DNA from: Acidiluteibacter ferrifornacis
Lineage (GTDB): Bacteria > Bacteroidota > Bacteroidia > Flavobacteriales_E > Vicingaceae
Length of the DNA stretch: 64,000 nt
NCBI RefSeq assembly: GCF_009909615.1
Contig: NZ_WWNE01000012.1
Coordinates: 124,001 to 188,000, forward strand
Direction: 5' to 3'
In this document: positions 26,043 through 35,958 of the stretch, piece after piece
How the letters are laid out: each line of letters opens with the position of its first letter
How positions within the stretch are numbered: position 1 is the first letter of the stretch
Notes under the pieces: model-generated
The model's database searches: none
Seen by the model: the letters and a program-made list of their open reading frames with translations, nothing else
Told to the model about the DNA's origin: nothing
Translations under genes and position numbers: made by a program

Positions 26043-28289
26043 TTACTGCTTGATTATCTTTTCGGTTTGTTTTCCATTTTTAGTAGTTACTGTGAGGAAA
26101 TAGATTGATGGTTTTAAACCCTGTAAATCTACTGTAGCGGTTGGTGATTGCTCATTATAGTATATTACTCGTCCACTAATATCTGTTAACAGTATGGATT
26201 GTATCGTGTTACTATCCTTTAATTTTATTTCTACTTTATCTTTAGTTGGATTTGGAAAAATTGAAAAGTAATTTTTATTGTCAAAATCATTTAAAGAGGT
26301 AGTTGAGTCAGTGATACAAAATTTATATGACTTACTTGATGAAGCAAAACTAGTTTCATACAGAATGGTATCTAGTCCATTATTCATAGTAATTAAAGTA
26401 TATCCTTGACCAAACCCACAACAATAACCATCATTTCCGATATCTTTTAGGTTTAAGGTATAGCAGCCAGGAGAAAAGCAATAATCGTAATGAAAAACAT
26501 TACCTCCACTATTGTTTACAAACGATCCATTGTTATACAAGGTGTATTGATTAGTCGAATCTTTGATAATGTAGCTCAGTTCAGAGCCATAATCATCTGT
26601 TTTAAACTCAAAGCTAACTGTATAATTGGGGATAAAGCCAACTACACTGGCAGTTAACGTATTATTGATGACATTCTGATCCGACGCAGTATTTATACTT
26701 CCCACATTAATCGATAAGGTATTAATTCCTTTATTAAAAATTATAGGTGGAAGATTGAATGTAGAAACCTCATTTCTCAATAAAGTGTCTGAAATAAATA
26801 CTGTTACAGGGGTGTTGTTGTTTAAAGTATATATTAGCTCGAAATTAAAAATAGTATCGTTCCCTCTATTGGATAAAAGGATAGATTGGGTACCTGGATT
26901 TCCACACTGATAGTAGGTTTGTCCTTCAAAATTTAATAATTCAATGTCCCTATCAAAAGCAGCAGGGTTGGGGTCATATCCATTTAATACTTTGGTGTTG
27001 GTACCGTTTGGATCTAACCATGCTTTAAGCTGTTTACTGGCAGCGGACTGATAATCCCATGATTTATCAAACTTACCATAAAAGTCAGGTTCATCATTTC
27101 CACAAGCAGCTCTGCCACCATGTAATTGACCAACTATTCTATGACTTTCATTATACAAAGGAGATCCAGATGAGACTGTTTGTGTAGTTCCTAGATCCCA
27201 ATCGGAAACTTCCCAATGACCGTTTGTTAAGGTGGCTACTGAATATTTTGCTGATTTCAAGGTGTCAAAATCTATTGCGATCTTTTTTACATCACCTCGA
27301 GCATGGTGAATTCCTGTGGCATTTTTTGGTGTTCGACCTGTAGCATCCCAGCCTGAATAAAACACATTGTAGGATGCTGGAGGAGTAGAAGATAATTCAA
27401 ACAATGAGAAGTCTGTTTCATAATTATTCGCTCTTAAAGTCGATCCAACAATGGATTGGCTCAGGCTTCCATCTGTTCGTGGTGAGCAGTTCGCACTTTC
27501 ATAATTAAATATAAAAATAGAAGATGCAGCATCAAGTCCGCAATGCGAAGCGGTTAAAATATATGGTTTTCCATCTTGTTGAACATTATTAACCAAAGCA
27601 CCACTGCACCATCTAGAGTTATTAGATTTTAAGATCAATACAACACTACGTTTTTCATTTTGCCACAGATTCCCTTCGTTACAATTAATATCGATATTAC
27701 AGCTAGCCGCATTCCCAAAATCTGCAGCTTTATCAATTAAGCTTCTGTATCCATAAACGATTGAAGAAATAACAACATTAGAGGCCACTTTTTGACCTTG
27801 AGGTTCTAAAACTTCAACGATAGCAGACTTTCCTTTAGTCAGTGTTGTTGCAAAATCACCTTTGTCTTTATTATTTTCACTTGTAAAAGCACCTATAGTT
27901 TCTGTAAAATCTTCATTATGTATAAATAGTCGGGTACCTTCGGCTAGTTCAAAAGAAGAATAGTTCAAATTGATACTAATTGCATCATTAGAATTAATCA
28001 ATAAGCGATAGCGTTTTGTCCCGTCTGGTAAAGTTTTTTGAGATGCTACTTGAAAGAAGTCTATGTTGACATCTTCAACTGCACCAAATCTCCATGGAAT
28101 ATCTTTATAGTTATCCGTAATTTCGTCCTCGGCTTTTAGTGCCGCTATGTTAGGCTGATTCAATTGCACAGTAAAAATAGTTTCTGATTGACCCTCAGTA
28201 TCTAAAGTGTATGGATATGGGCCATAACTGATTTGTGAAATGGCTATTTTGAAAATGAATATTAAAAAAGTGGATAGAAAAGCTTTCAT
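26043..28289 (-). CDS. Secreted trypsin-like serine protease with T9SS sorting domain
   Basis: 748 aa. Signal peptide (FLIFIFKIAIS), a propeptide to ~200, then an S1-type protease domain related to lysyl endopeptidase. His249 (LTASHCG), Asp293 (ETDFSLFEL) and Ser374 (TVSSGSPLY) form the triad; the usual GDSGGP is replaced by VSSGSP. Cys pairs (NIDINC, WCSGAL, SHCG, ANCSP, RAACG) suggest several disulfides. A CARDB-like beta domain (~460-555) and a further beta domain precede the C-terminal type IX sorting domain (YFSIFPNPTKDKVEIKL ... GKQTEKIIKQ). The protein is thus exported through T9SS and probably cell-surface or released. Transcribed alone. Confidence 0.9.
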   Translation of the reverse strand: MKAFLSTFLIFIFKIAISQISYGPYPYTLDTEGQSETIFTVQLNQPNIAALKAEDEITDNYKDIPWRFGAVEDVNIDFFQVASQKTLPDGTKRYRLLINSNDAISINLNYSSFELAEGTRLFIHNEDFTETIGAFTSENNKDKGDFATTLTKGKSAIVEVLEPQGQKVASNVVISSIVYGYRSLIDKAADFGNAASCNIDINCNEGNLWQNEKRSVVLILKSNNSRWCSGALVNNVQQDGKPYILTASHCGLDAASSIFIFNYESANCSPRTDGSLSQSIVGSTLRANNYETDFSLFELSSTPPASYNVFYSGWDATGRTPKNATGIHHARGDVKKIAIDFDTLKSAKYSVATLTNGHWEVSDWDLGTTQTVSSGSPLYNESHRIVGQLHGGRAACGNDEPDFYGKFDKSWDYQSAASKQLKAWLDPNGTNTKVLNGYDPNPAAFDRDIELLNFEGQTYYQCGNPGTQSILLSNRGNDTIFNFELIYTLNNNTPVTVFISDTLLRNEVSTFNLPPIIFNKGINTLSINVGSINTASDQNVINNTLTASVVGFIPNYTVSFEFKTDDYGSELSYIIKDSTNQYTLYNNGSFVNNSGGNVFHYDYCFSPGCYTLNLKDIGNDGYCCGFGQGYTLITMNNGLDTILYETSFASSSKSYKFCITDSTTSLNDFDNKNYFSIFPNPTKDKVEIKLKDSNTIQSILLTDISGRVIYYNEQSPTATVDLQGLKPSIYFLTVTTKNGKQTEKIIKQ

Positions 28290-28331
28290 ATAATAATTAT
28301 TTTAGAACTTAAAATTAATCAATACCTTAAT

Positions 28332-29177
28332 ATGAGCAGTCAAAACTCTTATTTATCTTCTAATGTTGTTATTAATGGTAGTCGTGATCGATCTATTTTA
28401 ATAGACATAAGAAAACCAAAAAAAGTTGCTAGGGGAACAATTTTATTTTTACACGGATTCAAGGGGTTTAAAGATTGGGGAACGTTTAACCTAATCAGTG
28501 ATTATTTTGCGAATATGGGATATACTTTTGTGAAATTTAATTTTTCCTATAATGGGGGGACGATAGAACATCCAATTGATTTTCCTGATGAACAGGCTTT
28601 TGGAGAGAATAATTATTCAACTGAGTTAAATGACCTTTCACTTGTGATTGATTTTTTAGAGAAAGAGAATTGGATCGAACATTCGTTAACTTTAATTGGC
28701 CATAGTAGAGGTGGAGGAATTGCCATCCTTGGTGCTGCTGAAGATGAGCGTGTCAATAAATTGGTCACTCTAGCTGCTGTTTCAGATTTTTCAAATCGGA
28801 TGCCTGATTATAAAGCTATTAAAACTTGGGAGTTAACAGGTGTTCGATACATTTTAAACGGAAGAACCAAACAAAATTTACCGATGTTTTTTCAATTTTA
28901 TCAAGATTTTGAAAAAAATAAGAATAGACTTGATATTCAAAGAGCTGTAAGACAAATTGAAATTCCATTTTTGATTATTCATGGAGAATTAGATGAAACT
29001 GTAAAAGTGGATGAGGCTATGCAATTAAAAGAGAATTGCTCGCAAGCAAAACTAGAGATAATACCAAATGCTAATCATACATTTAACGGTTATCATCCTT
29101 ACGATATTAATCAGTTACCAAAAGAGACTGAAATAGCGGTAAATACTATTTTAAAATTTTTAGAGTCGATAGATTAA
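28332..29177 (+). CDS. Alpha/beta-hydrolase, dienelactone-hydrolase-like
   Basis: 281 aa cytoplasmic hydrolase with no signal peptide. The fold markers are visible: oxyanion region LFLHGFKGFKDWG, nucleophile elbow GHSRGGG with the catalytic Ser, acid in IHGELDETVKV, and His in PNANHTFNGYHP. Substrate unknown. The stop codon abuts that of convergent tsaD with no base between them, so no room exists for a separate terminator. Confidence 0.87.
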   Translation: MSSQNSYLSSNVVINGSRDRSILIDIRKPKKVARGTILFLHGFKGFKDWGTFNLISDYFANMGYTFVKFNFSYNGGTIEHPIDFPDEQAFGENNYSTELNDLSLVIDFLEKENWIEHSLTLIGHSRGGGIAILGAAEDERVNKLVTLAAVSDFSNRMPDYKAIKTWELTGVRYILNGRTKQNLPMFFQFYQDFEKNKNRLDIQRAVRQIEIPFLIIHGELDETVKVDEAMQLKENCSQAKLEIIPNANHTFNGYHPYDINQLPKETEIAVNTILKFLESID

Positions 29178-30209
29178 TCAATTGGCTACACTCATTCTGG
29201 CCATAGGTGAGATTGTATACGGCGCAAAATCTTTATTTTTAAACTTAAAGAACCCTGCAATACCTATCATTGCTGCATTGTCCGTACAGTAGGACATTGG
29301 AGGAATATAGGTCTCATAGCCATAGTTTGTTTCCATTTCTTTTAGCCGTTTTCTTAATTCGGAGTTAGCTGAAACTCCACCTGCAATCGCAAGCTGTTTA
29401 ATGCCTGTGTTTTTTGCTGCTTTCTTATATGTTTTTAATAATATAGATACAATAGTATGCTGCACAGATGCACAGATATCAGCTAAGTTATCTTTTACAA
29501 AATCGGGATTCTTTTTGATTTCTTTTTGTAAAAAGTACAATACCCCAGTTTTTAGACCACTAAAGCTAAAATCAAAAGCACCAACTTTAGGGTGAGTAAA
29601 TGCAAAGGCTTTTGGATTACCCTCTTTAGCAAACTTATCCATTAATGGACCACCTGGGTAGGGAAGTCCAATTATTTTCGAAATCTTATCAAAAGCTTCA
29701 CCCGCTGCATCGTCAATGGTTTGGCCAATAATTTCAAATTCATAGGGAGAATCAACTTTTACTATTTGTGTATGTCCTCCAGAGACCGTAAGGCATAAGA
29801 ATGGGAAGCTAGGTTTTGGCAAATTATTTTGGTCTTCAATAAAGTGTGCCAATATATGTCCTTGCATATGATTGACTTCGATTAATGGAATCTTTCTGGC
29901 CATTGCAAATGATTTCGCAAAAGAGGCACCTACGAGAAGTGAACCCAACAATCCTGGGCCTCTTGTAAAAGCAACTGCAGTAATATCTTCTTTTTTTATA
30001 TTCGCTTCTTTTATGGCTTGTTCTACCACTGGAATGATATTTTGTTGGTGAGCTCTTGAAGCTAATTCAGGAACTACGCCTCCATAGGCTTTATGTACTG
30101 ATTGATTTGCGGTTATGTTTGATAATAACTGTCTGCCTTTCAGCACAGCAGCTGAGGTGTCATCACATGAAGATTCTATGCTTAAAATAATGGGTGAAGA
30201 AGTCGACAT
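29178..30209 (-). CDS. tsaD: tRNA N6-adenosine threonylcarbamoyltransferase TsaD
   Basis: 343 aa, usual length. Transfers the threonylcarbamoyl group from TC-AMP to A37 of ANN-decoding tRNAs (t6A). Motifs: N-terminal ILSIESSCDDTSAAV, metal-binding HMQGHILAHF (HxxxH), LTVSGGHTQIV, GEAFDKISKI and GGVSANSELRK. The TC-AMP synthase gene (tsaC/sua5) is also in this window at ~38 kb. It starts 11 bp from the divergent TamB-like gene, so the two promoters overlap. Confidence 0.96.
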   Translation of the reverse strand: MSTSSPIILSIESSCDDTSAAVLKGRQLLSNITANQSVHKAYGGVVPELASRAHQQNIIPVVEQAIKEANIKKEDITAVAFTRGPGLLGSLLVGASFAKSFAMARKIPLIEVNHMQGHILAHFIEDQNNLPKPSFPFLCLTVSGGHTQIVKVDSPYEFEIIGQTIDDAAGEAFDKISKIIGLPYPGGPLMDKFAKEGNPKAFAFTHPKVGAFDFSFSGLKTGVLYFLQKEIKKNPDFVKDNLADICASVQHTIVSILLKTYKKAAKNTGIKQLAIAGGVSANSELRKRLKEMETNYGYETYIPPMSYCTDNAAMIGIAGFFKFKNKDFAPYTISPMARMSVAN

Positions 30210-30218
30210 AAAGTGCTA

Positions 30219-30235
30219 TTTTGTTGAAATTTGCA
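30219..30235 (+). repeat. 17-bp sequence shared with the THUMP methyltransferase upstream region
   Basis: TTTTGTTGAAATTTGCA occurs exactly here and, on the minus strand, at 40430-40446. Its end, AATTTGC, resembles the last part of a -7 box (TAnnTTTGC), so it may be a promoter used twice. This copy lies at the TamB 5' end. Confidence 0.5.
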
Positions 30236-33200
30236 ACCCAAACCTTTTCGGGGAAATTAAAGCTCAAAAGTATTAAAAAAGCACTTAAAATAGTAGGGAT
30301 CACGATTGGAGCTATCATTATGATATTTCTAATATTTCTATTTGCCTTACGTTTTTCGCCTTTTCAAACTTTCCTAACTAAAAAGGCTGCGGCTTATCTC
30401 TCTGATCAACTCAATACAACAGTCTCGCTCAAGCGAATTGATGTTGAATTTTTTAAAACGATTGTTTTAGAAGAGTTTTATATTGAAGATCAGGATCATG
30501 ATACTTTAATTTATGCTGATAAACTCTACGCTAACTTTAAGTTGTTGCAAATCAAGAAGCAAGTGATTGATTTAAATGAGATTGCTTTAGAAGGAGGTGT
30601 TTTTAATCTTAAAACTTGGGCGGATCATAAAGGCTCAAATTATGATTTTATTGCAGACTATTTTAGTCCTCCTCAAGTGGATACAGTAATCGTAGATACC
30701 TTAAATCATGAAACTTGGAAAATTAACTTTGACGATGTTCGATTAGTTAATTCGAGGTTCATATACGAAGATATAGGTTATCCATTTGTGGAGTATGGAG
30801 TTGATTTTAGTCATCTTGATGTTACAAACGTTAATGGTATATTTCGGTCTATCTATTTTAAAAAGGACACTATTTTTTCGGAGATAGAAGCACTAAGTTT
30901 TAATGAGAAAAGTGGTTTTGGAGTTTTGCAATTATTCGGAAATGCAAAAATTCATTCTACTCTTTTAGAGGTCAAAGATTTAAAATTAGAAACTAAAAAC
31001 TCGAATATTAAGGCGCATCTAATCTTTTCAATGGACTCTTTTTTAAGTTATAACGACTTTAACGAAGCTGTTGAAATTAATACAGATTTTGATGAGTCTC
31101 TTGTGGCATTTGAAGATATTGCATTTTTTGCACCCGAGTTAAAAGACCTGAAAGAAAAGGTATTTCTTACAGGAAAAGTGACTGGAACCGTTTCGAATAT
31201 GAAGGGTAGAAATGTTGAAATGCACTTGCTTTCAGATACCTATTTGAAAGGGAGCTTTGATTTGCGTGGGCTACCTATTATAGACGAAACGTTCATTTAT
31301 TTGAAAGTTAGTGAACTAAGAACAAGTAAGAGTAGCTTAGAGCGTATGCCATTATTTCCTTTTTCATCAGGAAAGCATTTAGAGGTTCCTGAAAATTTTG
31401 AATTATTAGGAACCATTAATTTTAAAGGGTCATTTACTGGTTTTGTAACTGATTTTGTGGCTTATGGTGAGTTTAATACTGCATTAGGACAGATGGTTAC
31501 CGATATTTCACTAAAAAGTAATCAGGCAATACCTCAATATACTGGTAAAGTTAAAATGAACCGTTTTAATGCTGGTCGTTTTTTCGGTATAGAGCAAGAT
31601 GTTCAAAAAACAACCTTGATTGCAAATGTGACAGGAGAAGGATTTACGAAAGAGGACTTGAATGTTGAATTGGATGGTAATGTAAAATCACTAGAGCTGT
31701 TCGGATATAACTATAAAAATATCGAAGTAAAAGGTAAGCTAAACAATCAACGTTTTGAAGGAATTGCCTCCATTGAAGACGAAAATATCGATTTTGACTT
31801 TAATGGAAAGATAGATGTTTCTCGAAAGTTACCAATTTATAACTTTAAGCTTAATGTGAACAAAGCCAACTTAGCAAAACTAAACTTGATCGAGACTACT
31901 GATACTTCTATTGTAATATCAACTACTGCACAATTGAATATGATTGGAAACCAACTGGATAATTTAGAAGGAGGGCTTCAATTAAGCAATAGTTTTTATA
32001 GAGATAGTGTCAATGCGTTTTATGTAAAAAATATAACCATAGATGCCCATAGATATACAGATAGCCTTCGCAGCGTTTCTCTACGCTCAGATGTAGCAGA
32101 CTTAAACATGAATGGAGATTTTTCATTCAATGATTTGCTGCCATCACTTACCAATTTTGCAGTTGCCTATATTCCATCTGCTAAAAATGAGTTAATTGAT
32201 CGAGTGAACCAAGAGGATTTTACCTTTGATTTAACTTTGAAGAATACATCTATCCTTTCATCGCTATTTTTTCCAACGGTTCAAGTTTCTCCTTTATCAA
32301 GATTTAATGGTAATTACAACAGTGAAAATCAATTGATCAATTTTTATGGCTTCATTCCTACATTAACCTTAGGAAGTAATCAATTGCAAAATATTACAGT
32401 TACTGGAGAGAGTCCTGAAGAAAAATTGATTCTAAATACTACCATCAACCGTTTGGTAATAACAGATAGTACTGAATTGGAAAACATTAACCTAAAAATT
32501 ATTTCAGCTAATGATAGTTTACAAACACATTTGACTTGGCAAAATGATGATTTCGAGGAGTATAAAGCAGATTTAACATTGAACACAGTGTTTGATGGCT
32601 TTTCTAAAAGTGTAAATCAATTTCAAAATTCTTATATCATCATAAAGGATACGTTATGGACTTTTAATTCTGATAATGAAATAATTATTGATACCACTTC
32701 CATATCTATTTCTCGTTTAAAAGTGGGTAGTTTGATTGAGGAGTTTTCGATTGAAGGCAATATTAGTGAGAATCCGCAGGACTCGTTGATAGTATCTTTT
32801 GATAAAATGAGTTTGAGTTATTTGGAAAATATCATTCCAGCATCAGCAATTCAATTAAAGGGAGCTATATCAGGTAATTTGCTATTAAAGGATTTATACA
32901 ACAAACCTATAATTACCTCCAATATTAATGTTGCAGAGTTTGTAATCAACGAGAATTACATTGGAAATGGACGTTTGAAAACTGCCTATGATATTGATGA
33001 AAAAGTGATTAAATCTACTGGGTATTTTGGGAATACTAATCAGCCTATGTTAAAATTTAACGGAAGCTATTATCCAAATAAAAAACAAGATAATGTAATT
33101 ATAACTGCTGTTTTTAGTAAAGCTCCATTAAATATATTTGAACAATATACTACCGACTATTTGAGCAATGTAAGTGGAACATTTAACGGTACAGTGTTAT

Positions 33201-34717
33201 TGAATGGTAACATTTCATTACCACAGCTACAGGGAAAACTCAAATTAAATGAAGCTAAATTTAAAGTAGACTATTTGAATACCAATTATGTCATAAACGA
33301 TGAAGTAATTATAGAACCTGACTTTTTTGGTTTTAACTTGATTAAAATATTTGACGAAAAAGGAAATTCAGCAATAGCTACAGGAACGGCTTTTCACGAG
33401 GCTTATGAAAATTTCAGTTTGGATATTGGATTGGAGCTGGATAACTTTTTAGTCCTAAATACTCAGTTAACGGACAATGATTTATATTACGGTAAGGCCA
33501 ACGTAAGTGGTTTGGCGAACATCAGTGGATATGCGGATAATTTGATATTCGAAATGAATATTAAAACAGAAAAAAATACCCGACTGAACATTCCACTTTC
33601 AGAAGGGACAGAGGTGTATAGCTCTGATTTTTTAACCTTTGTTAAAAAGGATCAAATCTATCAAAGTCAGCAAGAATACCAAGTAAATCTGAATGGAATT
33701 GTCATGAACTTTGATTTAACGGTAACTCCTGAAGCTGAAGTTCGACTAATTTTTGATGAACAAATTGGCGATGTTATAAAAGGTAGGGGGAATGGAAATA
33801 TAAAAATGCAGATTACCACTTTAGGAGATTTTGAGATGTATGGTCAGTATGTTATCGATGAAGGGGATTATCTTTTTACCCTACAAAACCTGATTAATAA
33901 AAAATTCATACTGGAGAAAGGAGGACAAATTACGTGGAATGGAGATCCATTTGAAGCGAATATGGATTTATCAGCTATATACAAATTGCGTTCATCACTA
34001 TATGATATTTTACCTGATGACACTTCTGGAACCTACAAACGACGTGTTCCAGTTACATTGCAGTTGAATATGGAAGGTCGTTTAATGAATCCAGACATTG
34101 ATTTTGATATCGAACTACCTACGGCCGATGAAGAAACTAAGCAGCGACTACGGAGTGTGTTGTATGTCAATTCTTCTGAAGTGAATAAACAGGAAATGAA
34201 TAAGCAAGTCTTTTCATTATTGATTTTGAATCGATTTGCGCGACCAGCAGGATTGAATCAGCAATATGAACATGCGAATGTAGGGGCGACCAGTTCTTCT
34301 GAATTACTATCCAATCAGCTGAGTAATTGGCTGTCTCGAATTAGTGACGATGTGGATATTGGAGTAAATTATCGACCAGGAGATGAGCTTTCTAGTGATG
34401 AATATGAAGTTGCACTTTCTACGCAAATTTTTAACGATCGAGTTACCTTGGATGGCAATGTAGGTTATTCATCTAATAATTATCAATTAACAGAATCTAG
34501 TTCTGGATTGATTGGTGAATTTTCTGTGGAATATAAGATAAGCAAAGATGGGAGATTTAGGTTAAGAGGGTTTAACCGATCGAATAATAACAGTCTTTTA
34601 ATTAATAACAGTCCTTATACTCAAGGAGCTGGATTGTTTTATAGAGAGGAATTTAACAATTTTACGGAATTGGTTGAGAAATACAAGAAGCTGATATTTG
34701 GTGGTAAGAAGGAATAA
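30221..34717 (+). CDS. TamB-like translocation/assembly protein
   Basis: ~1498 aa. An N-terminal membrane anchor (~20-45: ALKIVGITIGAIIMIFLIFLF) is followed by an AsmA/TamB-type N-domain and a very long repetitive beta-taco region. The C-terminal DUF490/TamB domain is at ~1170-1490 (AEVRLIFDEQIGDVIKGRGNGNIKM, LQNLINKKFILEKGGQITWNGDPFEANMDLSA). It likely spans the periplasm to move lipids or help outer-membrane protein assembly. The divergent position next to tsaD is common in Bacteroidota. Start uncertain: the only initiators are TTG 30221 or TTG 30224, both within a promoter-like 17-mer; no ATG precedes the anchor in this frame. Confidence 0.88.
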   Translation: MLKFATQTFSGKLKLKSIKKALKIVGITIGAIIMIFLIFLFALRFSPFQTFLTKKAAAYLSDQLNTTVSLKRIDVEFFKTIVLEEFYIEDQDHDTLIYADKLYANFKLLQIKKQVIDLNEIALEGGVFNLKTWADHKGSNYDFIADYFSPPQVDTVIVDTLNHETWKINFDDVRLVNSRFIYEDIGYPFVEYGVDFSHLDVTNVNGIFRSIYFKKDTIFSEIEALSFNEKSGFGVLQLFGNAKIHSTLLEVKDLKLETKNSNIKAHLIFSMDSFLSYNDFNEAVEINTDFDESLVAFEDIAFFAPELKDLKEKVFLTGKVTGTVSNMKGRNVEMHLLSDTYLKGSFDLRGLPIIDETFIYLKVSELRTSKSSLERMPLFPFSSGKHLEVPENFELLGTINFKGSFTGFVTDFVAYGEFNTALGQMVTDISLKSNQAIPQYTGKVKMNRFNAGRFFGIEQDVQKTTLIANVTGEGFTKEDLNVELDGNVKSLELFGYNYKNIEVKGKLNNQRFEGIASIEDENIDFDFNGKIDVSRKLPIYNFKLNVNKANLAKLNLIETTDTSIVISTTAQLNMIGNQLDNLEGGLQLSNSFYRDSVNAFYVKNITIDAHRYTDSLRSVSLRSDVADLNMNGDFSFNDLLPSLTNFAVAYIPSAKNELIDRVNQEDFTFDLTLKNTSILSSLFFPTVQVSPLSRFNGNYNSENQLINFYGFIPTLTLGSNQLQNITVTGESPEEKLILNTTINRLVITDSTELENINLKIISANDSLQTHLTWQNDDFEEYKADLTLNTVFDGFSKSVNQFQNSYIIIKDTLWTFNSDNEIIIDTTSISISRLKVGSLIEEFSIEGNISENPQDSLIVSFDKMSLSYLENIIPASAIQLKGAISGNLLLKDLYNKPIITSNINVAEFVINENYIGNGRLKTAYDIDEKVIKSTGYFGNTNQPMLKFNGSYYPNKKQDNVIITAVFSKAPLNIFEQYTTDYLSNVSGTFNGTVLLNGNISLPQLQGKLKLNEAKFKVDYLNTNYVINDEVIIEPDFFGFNLIKIFDEKGNSAIATGTAFHEAYENFSLDIGLELDNFLVLNTQLTDNDLYYGKANVSGLANISGYADNLIFEMNIKTEKNTRLNIPLSEGTEVYSSDFLTFVKKDQIYQSQQEYQVNLNGIVMNFDLTVTPEAEVRLIFDEQIGDVIKGRGNGNIKMQITTLGDFEMYGQYVIDEGDYLFTLQNLINKKFILEKGGQITWNGDPFEANMDLSAIYKLRSSLYDILPDDTSGTYKRRVPVTLQLNMEGRLMNPDIDFDIELPTADEETKQRLRSVLYVNSSEVNKQEMNKQVFSLLILNRFARPAGLNQQYEHANVGATSSSELLSNQLSNWLSRISDDVDIGVNYRPGDELSSDEYEVALSTQIFNDRVTLDGNVGYSSNNYQLTESSSGLIGEFSVEYKISKDGRFRLRGFNRSNNNSLLINNSPYTQGAGLFYREEFNNFTELVEKYKKLIFGGKKE

Positions 34718-34721
34718 TTTA

Positions 34722-35042
34722 CTATTGCTCTTCGTCTTCGATTAACCAAAGCGCTTCGTTTAACTCCCCTTTAGCCTTGTTGTCTTTATTAGCTTCAGCA
34801 AGTACAATTCCCTTTTTATAAATGGCAATTGCTTTTTTAAACTCTCCTTTTTCTTCAAAAAGCTGCCCTAATTTGTAATACGCACCTAAATATTCAGGGG
34901 TTCGTTCTAACAATTGATTGATTAACTCGATAGCTTTATCTGAATCTCCTTTTTTATCATACTCTAATGCAAGAGCATACCTTAAAAAGCTATCCTCAGG
35001 ATCTTTTGTAAGCATTTCAGAAATTTGATCGATTCTATCCAT
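34722..35042 (-). CDS. Small tetratricopeptide-repeat protein
   Basis: 106 aa, cytoplasmic (no signal). Two to three TPR units: FLRYALALEYDKKGDSDKAIELINQLL, YLGAYYKLGQLFEEKGEFKKAIAIYKKGI, and a final helix pair. It overlaps the 3' end of miaA by 8 bp, so it is the last gene of the miaA block and probably translationally coupled. Partner proteins cannot be inferred. Its stop is 4 bp from the convergent TamB stop. Confidence 0.85.
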   Translation of the reverse strand: MDRIDQISEMLTKDPEDSFLRYALALEYDKKGDSDKAIELINQLLERTPEYLGAYYKLGQLFEEKGEFKKAIAIYKKGIVLAEANKDNKAKGELNEALWLIEDEEQ

Positions 35043-35958
35043 TTCTTTTTTTATAAGTCCTTATAAAATTAATCATTTCTTCTTGTTGTTCAGGCAAAAA
35101 CCAATGAGTATTCTTGTCTTTTTTAAACCAAGTCAATTGTCGCTTGGCATACCGTCTGCTATTCACCTTAATTTTTTCTACGGCTTCCTCTAGTGTAATT
35201 TTTTGATCAAGATAGTCGAAAAGTTCCCGATAACCTACCGTTTTTAACGCATTTTGATTGCGAAATTTGTAAACAGACTTCACTTCATCCAGCAATCCAT
35301 TGGCCATCATTATGTCAACTCTTTTGTTAATCCGATCGTAGATGACTTCTCTTTCTTTTTCAAGCCCTATTCGGACAATATTAAATGGACGCTTTTTGAT
35401 TATCCCTTTGCGTAATGTAGAGTAGGGTTGTCCGGTAATCAAACAGACTTCTATTGCCCGCATTAATCGATTACTATTCTTTAAATCAATCTCATGATAG
35501 AAAACTGGGTCTAATGTTTTTAGCTCTTCTTGAAGCGATTCAATTCCTGCTATCGCAAGTTGATTATTTAGACGAGTCCGAATATTTTCATCAGGGTCAG
35601 GCATTGCATCATCCATTCCATAACAAAGTGCATCCACATACATGCCAGATCCTCCAACTAAAATCGCATAGTCATTGGATTTAAAAATATGATCTAATTG
35701 AGTTAATGCCTCTTTCTCAAAATCATTGACATTAAAGTCTGCTGTGATGCTATGAGAGTCGATGAAATAGTGAGGAACCCCATTCATTTCCTCTGGAGTA
35801 GGTTTAGCTGTGCCAATACTAATTTCTTTATAAAATTGTCGGGAGTCCGCAGATAGAATGGAAGTTTTAAAATATTTAGCAAGCCAAATACTACAATCTG
35901 TTTTTCCTATAGCTGTAGGTCCAACTATTACAATAAGAGTTTTAGTTGTATTCATCAT
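35035..35958 (-). CDS. miaA: tRNA dimethylallyltransferase
   Basis: 307 aa. Adds a dimethylallyl group to N6 of A37 in UNN-decoding tRNAs (i6A). P-loop IVGPTAIGKT at residues ~11-20, the DSRQFYKEISIGTAKP motif with the catalytic Asp, the DPD/GGSGMYVDAL region and the C-terminal KVNSRRYAKRQLTWFKKD are all present. The 5' end overlaps the PRiA4b-like gene by 17 bp; either of two adjacent ATGs could be used. Part of a minus-strand block with cca and tsaC, so three tRNA-maturation genes are clustered. Confidence 0.95.
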   Translation of the reverse strand: MMNTTKTLIVIVGPTAIGKTDCSIWLAKYFKTSILSADSRQFYKEISIGTAKPTPEEMNGVPHYFIDSHSITADFNVNDFEKEALTQLDHIFKSNDYAILVGGSGMYVDALCYGMDDAMPDPDENIRTRLNNQLAIAGIESLQEELKTLDPVFYHEIDLKNSNRLMRAIEVCLITGQPYSTLRKGIIKKRPFNIVRIGLEKEREVIYDRINKRVDIMMANGLLDEVKSVYKFRNQNALKTVGYRELFDYLDQKITLEEAVEKIKVNSRRYAKRQLTWFKKDKNTHWFLPEQQEEMINFIRTYKKRNG

